The position numbers were made by a program, and so were the translations under genes. Under the pieces are notes generated by a model. The model saw only the letters and a list, made by a program, of their open reading frames with translations. It searched no databases and had not been told where the DNA came from. Below, in pieces: positions 45,201-52,717 of a stretch of 64,000 nt of DNA. Positions within the stretch are counted from its first letter, which is position 1. Each line of letters begins with the position of its first letter. Origin of the DNA: an uncultured Nocardioides sp. (GTDB lineage Bacteria; Actinomycetota; Actinomycetes; Propionibacteriales; Nocardioidaceae); assembly GCF_947488025.1 (NCBI RefSeq), contig NZ_CANKYS010000007.1, positions 1 through 64,000 on the forward strand, written 5' to 3'.

Positions 45201-46820
45201 ATCTTCGACGACAACTACATGAGTCCCGAAGTACACCGCCAAGTCGTCCTTCGGTCTTTCGCGTGGCCGGCCGACGACATGGTCAGACTCTTCGAAGCCA
45301 TGCGCCCCGAACTGGTCCGACGCGCACCTCACTTCACCCGACCCCAAGCGAGCAGGCTTCTAGATCTCCTTGGCAAGTGGGTACGGCTCGCGGACGGTCG
45401 AGGCCTGCCGTACGGCGGCAACGTGAGCGCAGAGCAGCAACGAGTGAGCCGTGAGATCGCTACCGCGCTCGCGCAGGAGGTCGCGCACGCCGTGCGATCG
45501 CCCGGTCTGCGCGCCAAGTTCAACGAGGTGACGCACTCCCTGGGAATGCTCCTTGAGGAACCCGACCCCTTGTTCGCGTCGCTCGTTGCAGACCGACACC
45601 ACCGCGTGCAGCGCAGAGATCGTGACAAGTCCGCGCGGGTGAAGGAGACGGCACTGACGGCGGCCCTGCAGCCATACCTCGACCAAGACCCGGCTGTCCT
45701 GATGGCATGGATCGACGAGCACCGCGAGGACCTCTCAACCCTCCGCAACGGAACAGCGCCTTCTTGGATCATGAGGCACATTGCGCGGCTACCGGACGTA
45801 CGGCCCGGCGACTGGCTCGAAGCAGCCGCCAAAGCTGGCTTGGCCCGCTTCGCGGGGGCATTCATGGACCGTTGTCTGGAGACGGACTCGCTCACCGGAG
45901 CCATGGCTGAGCAACTGATGAGCGACCCCGACAGCCGCGCGACCTTCATCGAGGTGGTTCTCGCCGAACGGCCTGAGCCCATCGACGGGCGAATTGTCGA
46001 AGCCGTGATCTCTCAACTGACCGTCGAGGACGTCGCGATGCTGGACGAATCGCTCGCATTGCACGGTATCGACGAACACACTCGCCGGTTGCTGTTCACC
46101 CACCGCGACTCGGCCGTGCGGAGTACTGCGGCTGCCGTGTGGATTGCAGACCATGCCTACGACGACGGCCTACCTGACGATGGCTACTGGGTCGAGGCAT
46201 TGTCGGAGCTCGCGCTTCCGAACGACATGCTCAAGCCCCACACCCAGGCACAAACGCTCAGCGCACTGGTCAAGACCGCGCCGGGAGCCTATGCGGACCT
46301 ACTTGCTAAGCACGCCGAACAAGTGGAGCGCCGTGGCCGCGTCGACTTCGCTCAGTGGGAGGACAGCGCGCAGCAACTGTCGAACGACGAACGTGACGCC
46401 CTGTGGAACCGCGTGTCGGGCACGCGACGCGCGCGGGAGATCTTCTGGGTTCTGGCCGGACAAGATGTCGAATGGGTGAAGAAGACGGTCGGCGAGCCCG
46501 GCTTCGCATTCACCGCAGATGCTCTCGTGAGCGCCACGCGCTACCAAGTCAATCCGCGGTTTTCGCTCAGGACCCTCGCCGAAGCCTTGCGCCCCTTGGG
46601 TTGGGAGCCCGACGACATCGTCTGGACCCTTGATGTCGGCACGATGACTGGAGAGGACCACGAACGCTACGCGCGTCACGTCGAGACGTGTCGGGTCCTC
46701 GCGGCCTCGGAAGAGCCTGACATCGCGCGCTTGGGCGCAAGAGGTGTCGAGATCTTCGAAGCGCGCCTAGCTCAGGCCGAGGCTGAGGCACACTGGGCTG
46801 CCGTCCGCGGAGTCTCGTAG
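42279..46820 (+). CDS. Giant STAND NTPase with YaaC-like N-terminal domain
   Basis: About 1513 residues. The N-terminus has a YaaC-like region near residues 70-105 (EQSEQLFAAAAAVGVATRPI, then LAFYALSQAGRAIAA). A region near 385-500 may be a degenerate nuclease (DYGLDAEIGTDDRAVGVVIT). Then comes a P-loop GVPGVGKSH near residue 534 and Walker B VVVVDDAGG near 572-580. About 900 residues of helical repeats follow. The order is that of antiviral STAND proteins. The GTG at 42279 sits one base after the preceding stop and lacks its own Shine-Dalgarno, consistent with reinitiation; GTG 42327 is an alternative. It probably oligomerises on recognising a phage component and activates the effector function of the operon. 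Confidence 0.7.
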   Translation: MRLTPDSPVRRRTLSGVWLDSTSPTDGEASRGVTGAALGGAWSGLRSLRSSPPALGGRSDRKRVFTSALEQSEQLFAAAAAVGVATRPILAFYALSQAGRAIAAALASDSWRLNQHGIGIGGDATPGGPLASLTVVPHEGGSFGRIREIMASSRLPEKTALGALWPLLAEAEPQPLSGGGEDRSLLITAETSMWAGGIPAMFVSNLPDWLARDVEMPPPYVATLGANYAAQADAVHTFLSRYPALSRCSPFRASGEPIGMYLHDDGTCSVLLQWDKQDVATASFAAVAASIGVRSRDGWRVYPSLDGGERPVHPLVVWWAVLFRLSMLARYEPEQWDRLTDVNSSRDAVPVEHLLREALSAVPALVFEVLTADHASTYPGLVPITGGTDYGLDAEIGTDDRAVGVVITSSRTWDGARRSLRGSLESMRRHGRGVEYVIAANLAEVNRRRRDKLQAIAAEFECELLQVHDRAWFTEQFRANPDWRSKILAIEGRPFSFSREPRGALPDERQLPSVGRDHEIYLADHEPGDLIIWGVPGVGKSHVAARLSGALFLEDPVDPQQLLDDLISAAPDVVVVDDAGGRIQDLRTLLRVRAAEGMRFRIATTCWPHETDHVADVLVDATKVHVDLLSREDMGKLLRLRGITRVAVLAHLLDQAQGRPAWALRLADLLVRHGDWQSVWTGDALRAQVLTALRRLNAPDDAREILGCIALVGRIDEDQAHRLANLLQLRYATFLQLLRSVAIAGLVDVQQRHAYGTTEPTLEQTFEVAPRVVAGSLASEVFFSSHPSPVRLRDLKEAIPEAAAQVVQHQIYARLTGAPRAVVPSDAEVLDLLAGGRHVDHNELLRTYAAIGRPQAAFVSGYLVSRIEDACHAGNPATAVKHATLLATHVAERLDASGAADLDRLFGVLEELAARDWHTDSIVEALVDAARAPLSGDLPDVDELAGLLELIGHKFPDRLSDTLWVGLACEALKPIFDDNYMSPEVHRQVVLRSFAWPADDMVRLFEAMRPELVRRAPHFTRPQASRLLDLLGKWVRLADGRGLPYGGNVSAEQQRVSREIATALAQEVAHAVRSPGLRAKFNEVTHSLGMLLEEPDPLFASLVADRHHRVQRRDRDKSARVKETALTAALQPYLDQDPAVLMAWIDEHREDLSTLRNGTAPSWIMRHIARLPDVRPGDWLEAAAKAGLARFAGAFMDRCLETDSLTGAMAEQLMSDPDSRATFIEVVLAERPEPIDGRIVEAVISQLTVEDVAMLDESLALHGIDEHTRRLLFTHRDSAVRSTAAAVWIADHAYDDGLPDDGYWVEALSELALPNDMLKPHTQAQTLSALVKTAPGAYADLLAKHAEQVERRGRVDFAQWEDSAQQLSNDERDALWNRVSGTRRAREIFWVLAGQDVEWVKKTVGEPGFAFTADALVSATRYQVNPRFSLRTLAEALRPLGWEPDDIVWTLDVGTMTGEDHERYARHVETCRVLAASEEPDIARLGARGVEIFEARLAQAEAEAHWAAVRGVS

Positions 46821-47037
46821 GAAGGCTCGGCGGACCCACTGGTGCGCATCAACATGCCCCCCATCACGTATCACCGACTCGAAAGAGACCGTCGCCATCT
46901 CCGCGCACGCCGCACTCGACACACCGCCGGCTCTGTCTCGAGGCTCACTTGAGACGCTGCGGCGTCACCTGGGACTGATGCACGGATAGGTGACATCTGA
47001 TCTGCGTCGATGTGTCGGCGCTGGAAGGATGTGCACC

Positions 47038-47331
47038 ATGCCGAAGGCGTTTCCCAAGGAGTTCCGCGAGGACGTGATCCGGGTCTATAAGGACTCCGAT
47101 GCCTCGATGGCTCAGGTCGCTAAGGACTTCGGTATCTCGCCGTCGTGCCTGAAGCGCTGGCTCGCGATCGAGGAGAAGAACTCGACCCGGTCGTCTGGCT
47201 CGCCCCAGTCGGGTAGCGAGTCCGACGCGCTGCGTGAGGCGAATAAGCGGATCAAGCTTCTCGAGCAGGAGAACGAGGTGCTGCGCCGGGCTGCCGCCTA
47301 TCTGTCGCAGGCTCACCTGCCGGGAAAATGA
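47038..47331 (+). CDS. IS3-family OrfA
   Basis: 97 residues with the HTH of IS3 OrfA (FREDVIRVYKDSDASMAQVA, then KDFGISPSCLKRWL) followed by a leucine-zipper-like helix (IKLLEQENEVLRRAAAYL). It ends in TGA overlapping the start of OrfB (ATGA at 47328-47331). A GGGAAAATG context at the junction may allow frameshifting to an OrfAB fusion. It binds the element ends. Confidence 0.85.
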   Translation: MPKAFPKEFREDVIRVYKDSDASMAQVAKDFGISPSCLKRWLAIEEKNSTRSSGSPQSGSESDALREANKRIKLLEQENEVLRRAAAYLSQAHLPGK

Positions 47332-48230
47332 TGTACCCGCTCGTCCGCGAGCTGGCCGGCGACGGGGTCCCCGTCACGGTGACGTGCCGGGTCTTGAAGA
47401 TCGCCCGCCAGCCCTACTACCGCTGGCTGGCCAGCCCGGTCACCGATGCCGAGCTGACCGCGGCCTACCGTGCCAACGCACTGTTCGACGCTCATCGCGA
47501 CGACCCCGAGTTCGGCTACCGATTCCTCGTCGACGAGGCGAAGGAGGCTGGTGAGCCGATGGCCGAGCGGACCGCCTGGAAGATCTGCTCGGACCTGGGC
47601 TGGTGGTCCACGCACGGCAAGAAGCGCGGCGGCAACACCAAGAAGCCCGGCCCGCCGGTCCACGACGACCTGTGCGCCGTCACCGACAAGCACGGCGTGA
47701 CCCGGCACGAGTTCAGGGCCGACCGCCCGAACGAGCTCTGGCTCAGCGACATCACGGAACACTGGACCGGCGAGGGCAAGCTCTATGTCTGCGCGATCAA
47801 GGACGTCTATTCCAACCGGATCGTCGGGTACTCCATCGACTCACGCATGAAGTCGTCGCTGGCGGTCGCGGCGCTGAACAACGCCGCTGCTCGCCGTCGT
47901 GATGTGGCCGGCTGTGTGGTTCACACCGACCGCGGGTCCCAGTTCCGAAGCAGGAAGTTCGTCCACGCGATCAACCGTCACTCGATGGTCGGCTCCATGG
48001 GCCGAGTCGGGGCGGCAGGCGACAACGCAGCAATGGAGTCGTTCTTCGCGCTGCTGCAGAAGAACGTCCTCAACCGACGAGCCTGGCCGACGCGTCAGGA
48101 GCTGCGGATTGCCATCGTGACTTGGATCGAGAAGACCTACCACCGACGTCGTCGCCAGGCCGCTCTCGGACGTTTGACCCCGGTCGAATACGAGTTGATC
48201 ATGAAGCCGGCCGCGACCCAGGCGGCCTAA
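47328..48230 (+). CDS. IS3-family OrfB transposase (DDE)
   Basis: 300 residues with an intact rve-type catalytic core: D141 in WLSDITEH, D201 in VVHTDRGSQF and E237 in AAMESFF, spaced as DX59DX35E as in IS3 elements. The C-terminal LGRLTPVEYE motif is also present. No truncation is visible, so the element could be active. Confidence 0.9.
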   Translation: MMYPLVRELAGDGVPVTVTCRVLKIARQPYYRWLASPVTDAELTAAYRANALFDAHRDDPEFGYRFLVDEAKEAGEPMAERTAWKICSDLGWWSTHGKKRGGNTKKPGPPVHDDLCAVTDKHGVTRHEFRADRPNELWLSDITEHWTGEGKLYVCAIKDVYSNRIVGYSIDSRMKSSLAVAALNNAAARRRDVAGCVVHTDRGSQFRSRKFVHAINRHSMVGSMGRVGAAGDNAAMESFFALLQKNVLNRRAWPTRQELRIAIVTWIEKTYHRRRRQAALGRLTPVEYELIMKPAATQAA

Positions 48231-48245
48231 CCAACATTGTCACCC

Positions 48246-48515
48246 GTTCGTGCAGCAGTCCCCAACGACGTCAAGCGCGTCTGCGCAGCCCTGGGCGCGA
48301 AGCAGAAGTTCATCCGACCCCACTGCCCCTGGCAGAACGGCAAGGTCGAAAGGCTCAACCGCACCCTGGCCACCGAGTGGGCCTACCGCCACGGCTTCAC
48401 CAGCAACGACGCCCGCGCAGCCGCACTTGCACCCTGGCTGGAGCACTACAACACTGAACGACGCCACAGCGCACTCGGAGGCAAGCCACCGATCAGCCGC
48501 GTGCTACCAACCTGA
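48246..48515 (+). pseudogene. C-terminal remnant of an IS481-type transposase
   Basis: About 90 residues matching the end of IS481-family transposases: KFIRPHCPWQNGKVERLNRT, then LEHYNTERRHSALGGKPPIS. The N-terminal catalytic part is missing. It is directly downstream of the IS3 right end, so the IS3 insertion or an associated deletion probably removed the rest. Confidence 0.8.
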
Positions 48516-48697
48516 TGGCCGGGTACAACTAGTCGCGATACGCCGCAACGCAGCCCAGGTGATCTCGAACGTTGCCGGACGACCTGCGTCGCCACCCTCT
48601 GATTCAGGGTCCGATACCCAGCTCGGCTCCTCTGCCCCACGAGGCGCCGCCAGGTTGCGGCCGGTCGAGAGCCGCCGCCCTTGCGATGGCCTTTCGG

Positions 48698-49234
48698 CTA
48701 CACGGCGCGGCCGCTGGAAAGCAACTCAGTGTGGGGGAACGACGTGTAGTCGAGGTCGCCGGCCAACGGGAGTCCGGAGAAGTCGACGAACCACTCGTCT
48801 CGAGTCACGGCGTGTGCGGGGCGAGCGACTGGACAACACGCCGAGTCGTGAGTCACACGCAGCATGAACGCGCGGGCGTGTTCTGCCTCCCACCGCGGAT
48901 CGTGCAGGGCATCCCACAGTTCGTCATCCGTGAGGGGAACTTCCGGTCGCGTCGCCCAGCCCCTCGGGAAAGGCCACCAAGCAGCGACGTCTCGGCAGTC
49001 GAGGGCGGGCACTTCGTTGTAGAGGGTCACCTCGACACACATGTTGCCTTCGTCATCGGCCATGTTCTCGATCCGGATGCCGAAGTGGAGGCGGTCAGCT
49101 GCCCACGCGAAGTTGTAGGCGTCGCCGCAGTCGGGGTGGAAGTAGTCCTTGAGCTTCACGCGGAGGAGTCCTGCGTTGTCGCTGCGCTGCTCGGGCGCGC
49201 CCGCACTGGGCGCATGTATCTGGTTCGGGGTCAT
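48698..49234 (-). CDS. Hypothetical protein, 178 residues
   Basis: A soluble protein with a mixed strand-helix pattern (FHPDCGDAYNFAWAADRLHF, then a Trp-rich AWWPFPRGWATRPEV). The ATG at 49234 has an AGGGAAG site, and the longer frame upstream is Arg-rich shadow sequence. It is divergent from the membrane protein gene that starts at 49392. No known domain. Confidence 0.55.
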   Translation of the reverse strand: MTPNQIHAPSAGAPEQRSDNAGLLRVKLKDYFHPDCGDAYNFAWAADRLHFGIRIENMADDEGNMCVEVTLYNEVPALDCRDVAAWWPFPRGWATRPEVPLTDDELWDALHDPRWEAEHARAFMLRVTHDSACCPVARPAHAVTRDEWFVDFSGLPLAGDLDYTSFPHTELLSSGRAV

Positions 49235-49391
49235 GTCTTCCCTGTGCCATGCGACTGTGATCGCGCGTCGCATTGGGCGAGGCGCGCACCGTCGAGTAAG
49301 TGAGTCGCGACGCCTGAGCGTTGCCGCGGGTCGTTCAGGGCCGATGTTTGTATGCTGCGACACTCGCGCTGGTCTAAGTCGAGGGGGACTG

Positions 49392-50234
49392 TTGGCAACC
49401 GATTGGGTTGCGCGCACGCTCGCTGGGTGTTCGGCTCTGGTTGCCGTCTCGTCGTTCATCTGGGCGGTGGTGTCGTGGCGGCTCAGCGGCCCGTCCCTGC
49501 GTCTGCACATGGTGGTTGACGACTACAACCTGATCATCCGGGTCTTCAACCGCGGCCGGGGGAGTGACTCGATCGAGCACCTGGTGCTCGGCGGTACCAA
49601 GCACGGTCTCGGTGGGGAGGACCTCTCGCGCACGCTGGGACTGCCTCTCACCATCGCACCGGGAGAGTCGTTCAGCCGAAGGGTTCGGCTCGCTTCACTA
49701 CCCGTCAGTGAGGTCAAAAGACTCCGGTCGGGGTGGGAGGTCGTCTGGCTGTTGTGCGGCTCCATGCGGCTCCTCCGAGGAGAGGTTATCCCCGTCTCGA
49801 ACCCAGCGCGGGTAGGACTGTGGGTTCTCGTCCCGCGACGCGCAAAGCTGCTTCGCTACGTGCCTTGGTTAGGAGCTGTGTTCGTGTTCGCCAGCGCCCA
49901 GCCGGGACCGGTCGCCTTCGGCATCTCGCTTTCGATGTTCGCAGCGGTCGGAATCGTCGTGCTCGCGCACTTCCTCTTCGGACAGCAGAAAGTGTCGAGT
50001 CGAGCAAGGTGGGTCGGGGTCGTCTGGACGGCGATGTCGCTCGCATCCTTGGTGGTGCACCAGCACTCGGACGACGTCGGGACCGTGACCGGCGTGACAG
50101 CGGTTGCGTTGATGGCTGCGTTCCTTGTCGCTCAGGCCTTCGCGTCGCCCGGCTTTATGGCAAGCCTGTTGTCGAGTGAGTCGTGGACACGTTGGAGACG
50201 GCTCGTCGGAGCGCGATTGATCCGAGGACGCTGA
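49392..50234 (+). CDS. Membrane protein with soluble middle domain
   Basis: About 280 residues from a TTG start preceded by GAGGGGGA. One N-terminal helix (TLAGCSALVAVSSFIWAVVS), a beta-rich cytoplasmic or extracellular domain of about 110 residues, then about four hydrophobic segments at the C-terminus (WLGAVFVFASAQ, then GISLSMFAAVGIVVLAHFLF and two more). The 5' extension of the longer frame overlaps the divergent gene and is unlikely to be translated. No family recognised; possible channel-like or sensor protein. Confidence 0.55.
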   Translation: MATDWVARTLAGCSALVAVSSFIWAVVSWRLSGPSLRLHMVVDDYNLIIRVFNRGRGSDSIEHLVLGGTKHGLGGEDLSRTLGLPLTIAPGESFSRRVRLASLPVSEVKRLRSGWEVVWLLCGSMRLLRGEVIPVSNPARVGLWVLVPRRAKLLRYVPWLGAVFVFASAQPGPVAFGISLSMFAAVGIVVLAHFLFGQQKVSSRARWVGVVWTAMSLASLVVHQHSDDVGTVTGVTAVALMAAFLVAQAFASPGFMASLLSSESWTRWRRLVGARLIRGR

Positions 50235-50319
50235 CGCCGCTCAAGGCTGTTTGCCGGCATGGCCGCCTGTCGGAGAACTCGAGCCGTAGCCCAGACGTGT
50301 CGGCGGGCTTGAGTGTCAA

Positions 50320-50526
50320 ACTGGCGTCGCCTCGGGCGAGATCGCGGAGGTGTTCGCCTGCGGCACTGCCGCCGTCGTCACGCCGGTCGGCGAGCTGCGC
50401 AGCCCCTCGTCCACGACCCCGGCGCCGGCGAGCACCGAGCTCACCATGCAGATCCGCGAGGCGCTGGTCGGCATGCAGTTCGGCCGCAGCGAGGACACCT
50501 TCGGCTGGATGCACCAGGTCTGCTGA
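50320..50526 (+). pseudogene. ilvE: C-terminal fragment of branched-chain amino-acid aminotransferase
   Basis: The frame ending at 50526 encodes GEIAEVFACGTAAVVTPVGE, then IREALVGMQFGRSEDTFGWM, the end of IlvE (the FACGTAAVVTPVG motif binds the cofactor phosphate). The N-terminal three quarters are missing. It is a remnant left when foreign DNA joined the chromosome here, or the trace of a gene that once paired with the neighbouring 2-oxoacid oxidoreductase. Confidence 0.75.
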
Positions 50527-50780
50527 CTCGTGATCATTCGCAGAACTCTCAAGCCCTCTTCGGCCGTTCCTCGGCCAAACGGGCTAGCAGGCCGGTGGTC
50601 CGATACTGGATCAGGTCCCGCATGAGCACGGCTGTGGATGTGCGCAGCACGCCGGCGCACGACAGGATCTGCTGTCCAACTCTGTACAGGTCGTCGTTAT
50701 CCCTTGCAGCAACTCGACACGTCAGGTCCCATTCGCCCGTTGTCGCTGCTGCGTCGAGCACCTCGGGGATTCGTGCCAGG

Positions 50781-52241
50781 GTGAGTCCCCTGGAGTGGTG
50801 GAAGTAGCGGGCCCGGCATGGCCACGGACCAGCCCCTGCCGGGGTGTCGGTCCGGGACGTGAACGGGCCACCGCGTGAGGCTCTGCGAGAAGGCTCTAAT
50901 CAACTCGTAGAACAGGACTCACGCGATGACCCTGAACCAGTCTGCCCTGCTCGAGCTCACCCAGATGCTGCGCACCGCTGATGGCGGCGATCTGATGCGT
51001 CAGATGCTCGGCCTGATGCTCCAAGCCCTAGTCGATGCCGAGGCCACCAGCGTGATCGGCGCCGAGCCGCACCAGCGCACCGAGGACCGCACCACACACC
51101 GCAACGGCACCCGACCCAAGACCGTGTCCACGACATCCGGCGACCTCACCGTGAAGATCCCCAAGCTGCGGACCGGGTCGTTCTTCCCGACCCTGCTCGA
51201 ACCACGCCGACGCGTCGACGTGGCGTTGCACGCGGTGGTCATGGAGGCCTACGTCCACGGCGTGTCCACCCGCAAGGTCGACGACCTCGTGGTCGCGCTG
51301 GGCGTCGACACCGGGATCAGCAAGTCCGAGGTGTCGCGGATCTGCGCCGGCCTCGACGAGCAGGTCGCCGCCTACGACACCCGCCCGCTGGACCACTGCG
51401 CGTTCCCGTACGTGTTCTTGGACGCGACCTACTGCAAGGCCCGCGTCAACGGACGGGTGGTGTCCCAGGCCGTCGTGATCGCCACCGGCGTCAGCGCCGA
51501 CGGACGCCGTGAGGTGCTGGGCTCCCAGGTCGGCGACAGCGAGTCCAAAGCGTTCTGGACCGAGTTCCTGCGCGGGCTGCGCGAACGCGGCCTGGACGGC
51601 GTGCAGCTCGTGATCTCCGATCACCACCGCGGGCTGATGGCCGCGGTCGACCAGGTCATGGCGGGCACGACGTGGCAACGCTGCCGGGTCCACTTCATGC
51701 GCAACGTGCTGACCCGGGTGCCGAAGGCGTCCTCGGCGATGGTCGCGACCACGATCCGCACCATCTTCGCCCAACCCACCGGCCCGCTGGTCCGTGAGCA
51801 GGTCGAGGTCGTCGCGACCATGCTCGAACCCAAGCTCCCCGACGTGGCCGCAATGCTGCGTGATGCACGCGAAGAGATCACCGCGTTCGCCGACTTCCCC
51901 GAAGCGCACTGGTCGAAGATCTGGTCGACCAACCCCTTGGAGCGGCTCAACCGCGAGGTCAAGCGGCGCACCGAGGTCGTCGGGATCTTCCCCAACCCCG
52001 CCGCCCTGCACCGACTCACCGCGTGCGTGCTGATCGAGGCCCACGACGAGTGGCAGGTCGCCGATCGCCGCTACCTCTCCGAGAGCTCCATGGCACTACT
52101 CACCCCGCCCGAGCCCACCGCCCTGGCCCCCGCCAGCAACTCCAACGAGGAGGCAATCGACACCCCCGCCGCCGTCACGGCATAGTTCAAACCAGCAGAG
52201 CGCCACGCGCCGCTACTTCCACCACGCCACGGGACTCGATC
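50781..52241 (+). mobile_element. IS256-family insertion sequence with target duplication
   Basis: The element has imperfect inverted ends of about 28 bases: GAGTCCC (50783-50789), then the TGG-x-GTGGTGGAAGTAGCGG region at left; the complement with GGGACTC at 52231-52237 at right. It is flanked by direct copies of TTCGTGCCAGG at 50770-50780 and 52242-52252. IS256 elements usually duplicate 8-9 bases, so 11 identical bases may include a chance extension. Confidence 0.85.
50926..52185 (+). CDS. IS256-family (Mutator-type) transposase
   Basis: 419 residues, full length for the family. It shows the conserved blocks RNGTRPKTVSTTSGDLTVKI, the first catalytic Asp in VFLDATYCKAR, the second in LVISDHHRGL, CRVHFMRNVL, and the distal NPLERLNREVKRRTEVVGIF block. 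The start at 50926 lies about 145 bases inside the element. No disruption is visible, so the copy may be active. Confidence 0.95.
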   Translation: MTLNQSALLELTQMLRTADGGDLMRQMLGLMLQALVDAEATSVIGAEPHQRTEDRTTHRNGTRPKTVSTTSGDLTVKIPKLRTGSFFPTLLEPRRRVDVALHAVVMEAYVHGVSTRKVDDLVVALGVDTGISKSEVSRICAGLDEQVAAYDTRPLDHCAFPYVFLDATYCKARVNGRVVSQAVVIATGVSADGRREVLGSQVGDSESKAFWTEFLRGLRERGLDGVQLVISDHHRGLMAAVDQVMAGTTWQRCRVHFMRNVLTRVPKASSAMVATTIRTIFAQPTGPLVREQVEVVATMLEPKLPDVAAMLRDAREEITAFADFPEAHWSKIWSTNPLERLNREVKRRTEVVGIFPNPAALHRLTACVLIEAHDEWQVADRRYLSESSMALLTPPEPTALAPASNSNEEAIDTPAAVTA

Positions 52242-52717
52242 TTCGTGCCAGGTCCTCGACGACAGGGGCGAGGTGGTCTTGCTGAACTTCGGCCGATATG
52301 ACTGCTCGCACCCTGAACCCCAGGTTGTCGACGATTGCGCGCGTGCTGTTCAGCTGCAGCAACCCCTCCTCCTCAAGGCGGCCGAGGCGGTGCTGCACAG
52401 TTCGCCGGGCCAATCCCACGCGAGCGGCTACCTCGATGACCGGCGCGCGAGGAGACGCGTCCAGTGCAAGGAGGATGCGGGCGTCGGTGGCGTCGATAGG
52501 ACCCATGCTGCTCAGCATGGCACGTTTCGGCCGCTGAGCCGGGTGCTGACCGGCCAGAGTGATCACTCGGGAAGAAGCTTGTTGCCAATAGGACGCCATT
52601 CAGCCGAGGCTCGGCCCAACGCGTTCGCATCCCAGCGTGCACGTCTGCTCGCCGCCCGCGAACCCCAACAGCGCCGTTGGTAGACGAAGGATTCGCACAC
52701 CTCTTGAGGAGCACTCC

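Larger units (their letters stand above)
46988..48246 (+). mobile_element. IS3-family insertion sequence
   Basis: About 1.26 kb with two overlapping transposase genes and short inverted ends GGTGACA (46989-46995) and TGTCACC (48239-48245). Outer limits are approximate, and no clear target duplication was seen. Its right end abuts an IS481-type transposase remnant, suggesting one element inserted into or beside another. Confidence 0.75.
50549..52518 (-). pseudogene. Lrp/AsnC-family regulator split by an IS256 element
   Basis: The N-terminal part (52518 down to 52242) has the Lrp HTH (IDATDARILLALDASPRAPV, then VGLARRTVQHRLGRLEEEGL). The C-terminal part (50780 down to 50549) has the RAM-like sensor end (EWDLTCRVAARDNDDLYRVG). 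Joining the two at the duplicated LAR codons restores one continuous protein of about 165 residues. The gene is divergent from the indolepyruvate oxidoreductase, the usual position for a local Lrp regulator of that operon. Two internal ATGs near 52506-52518 are candidate starts. Confidence 0.85.
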
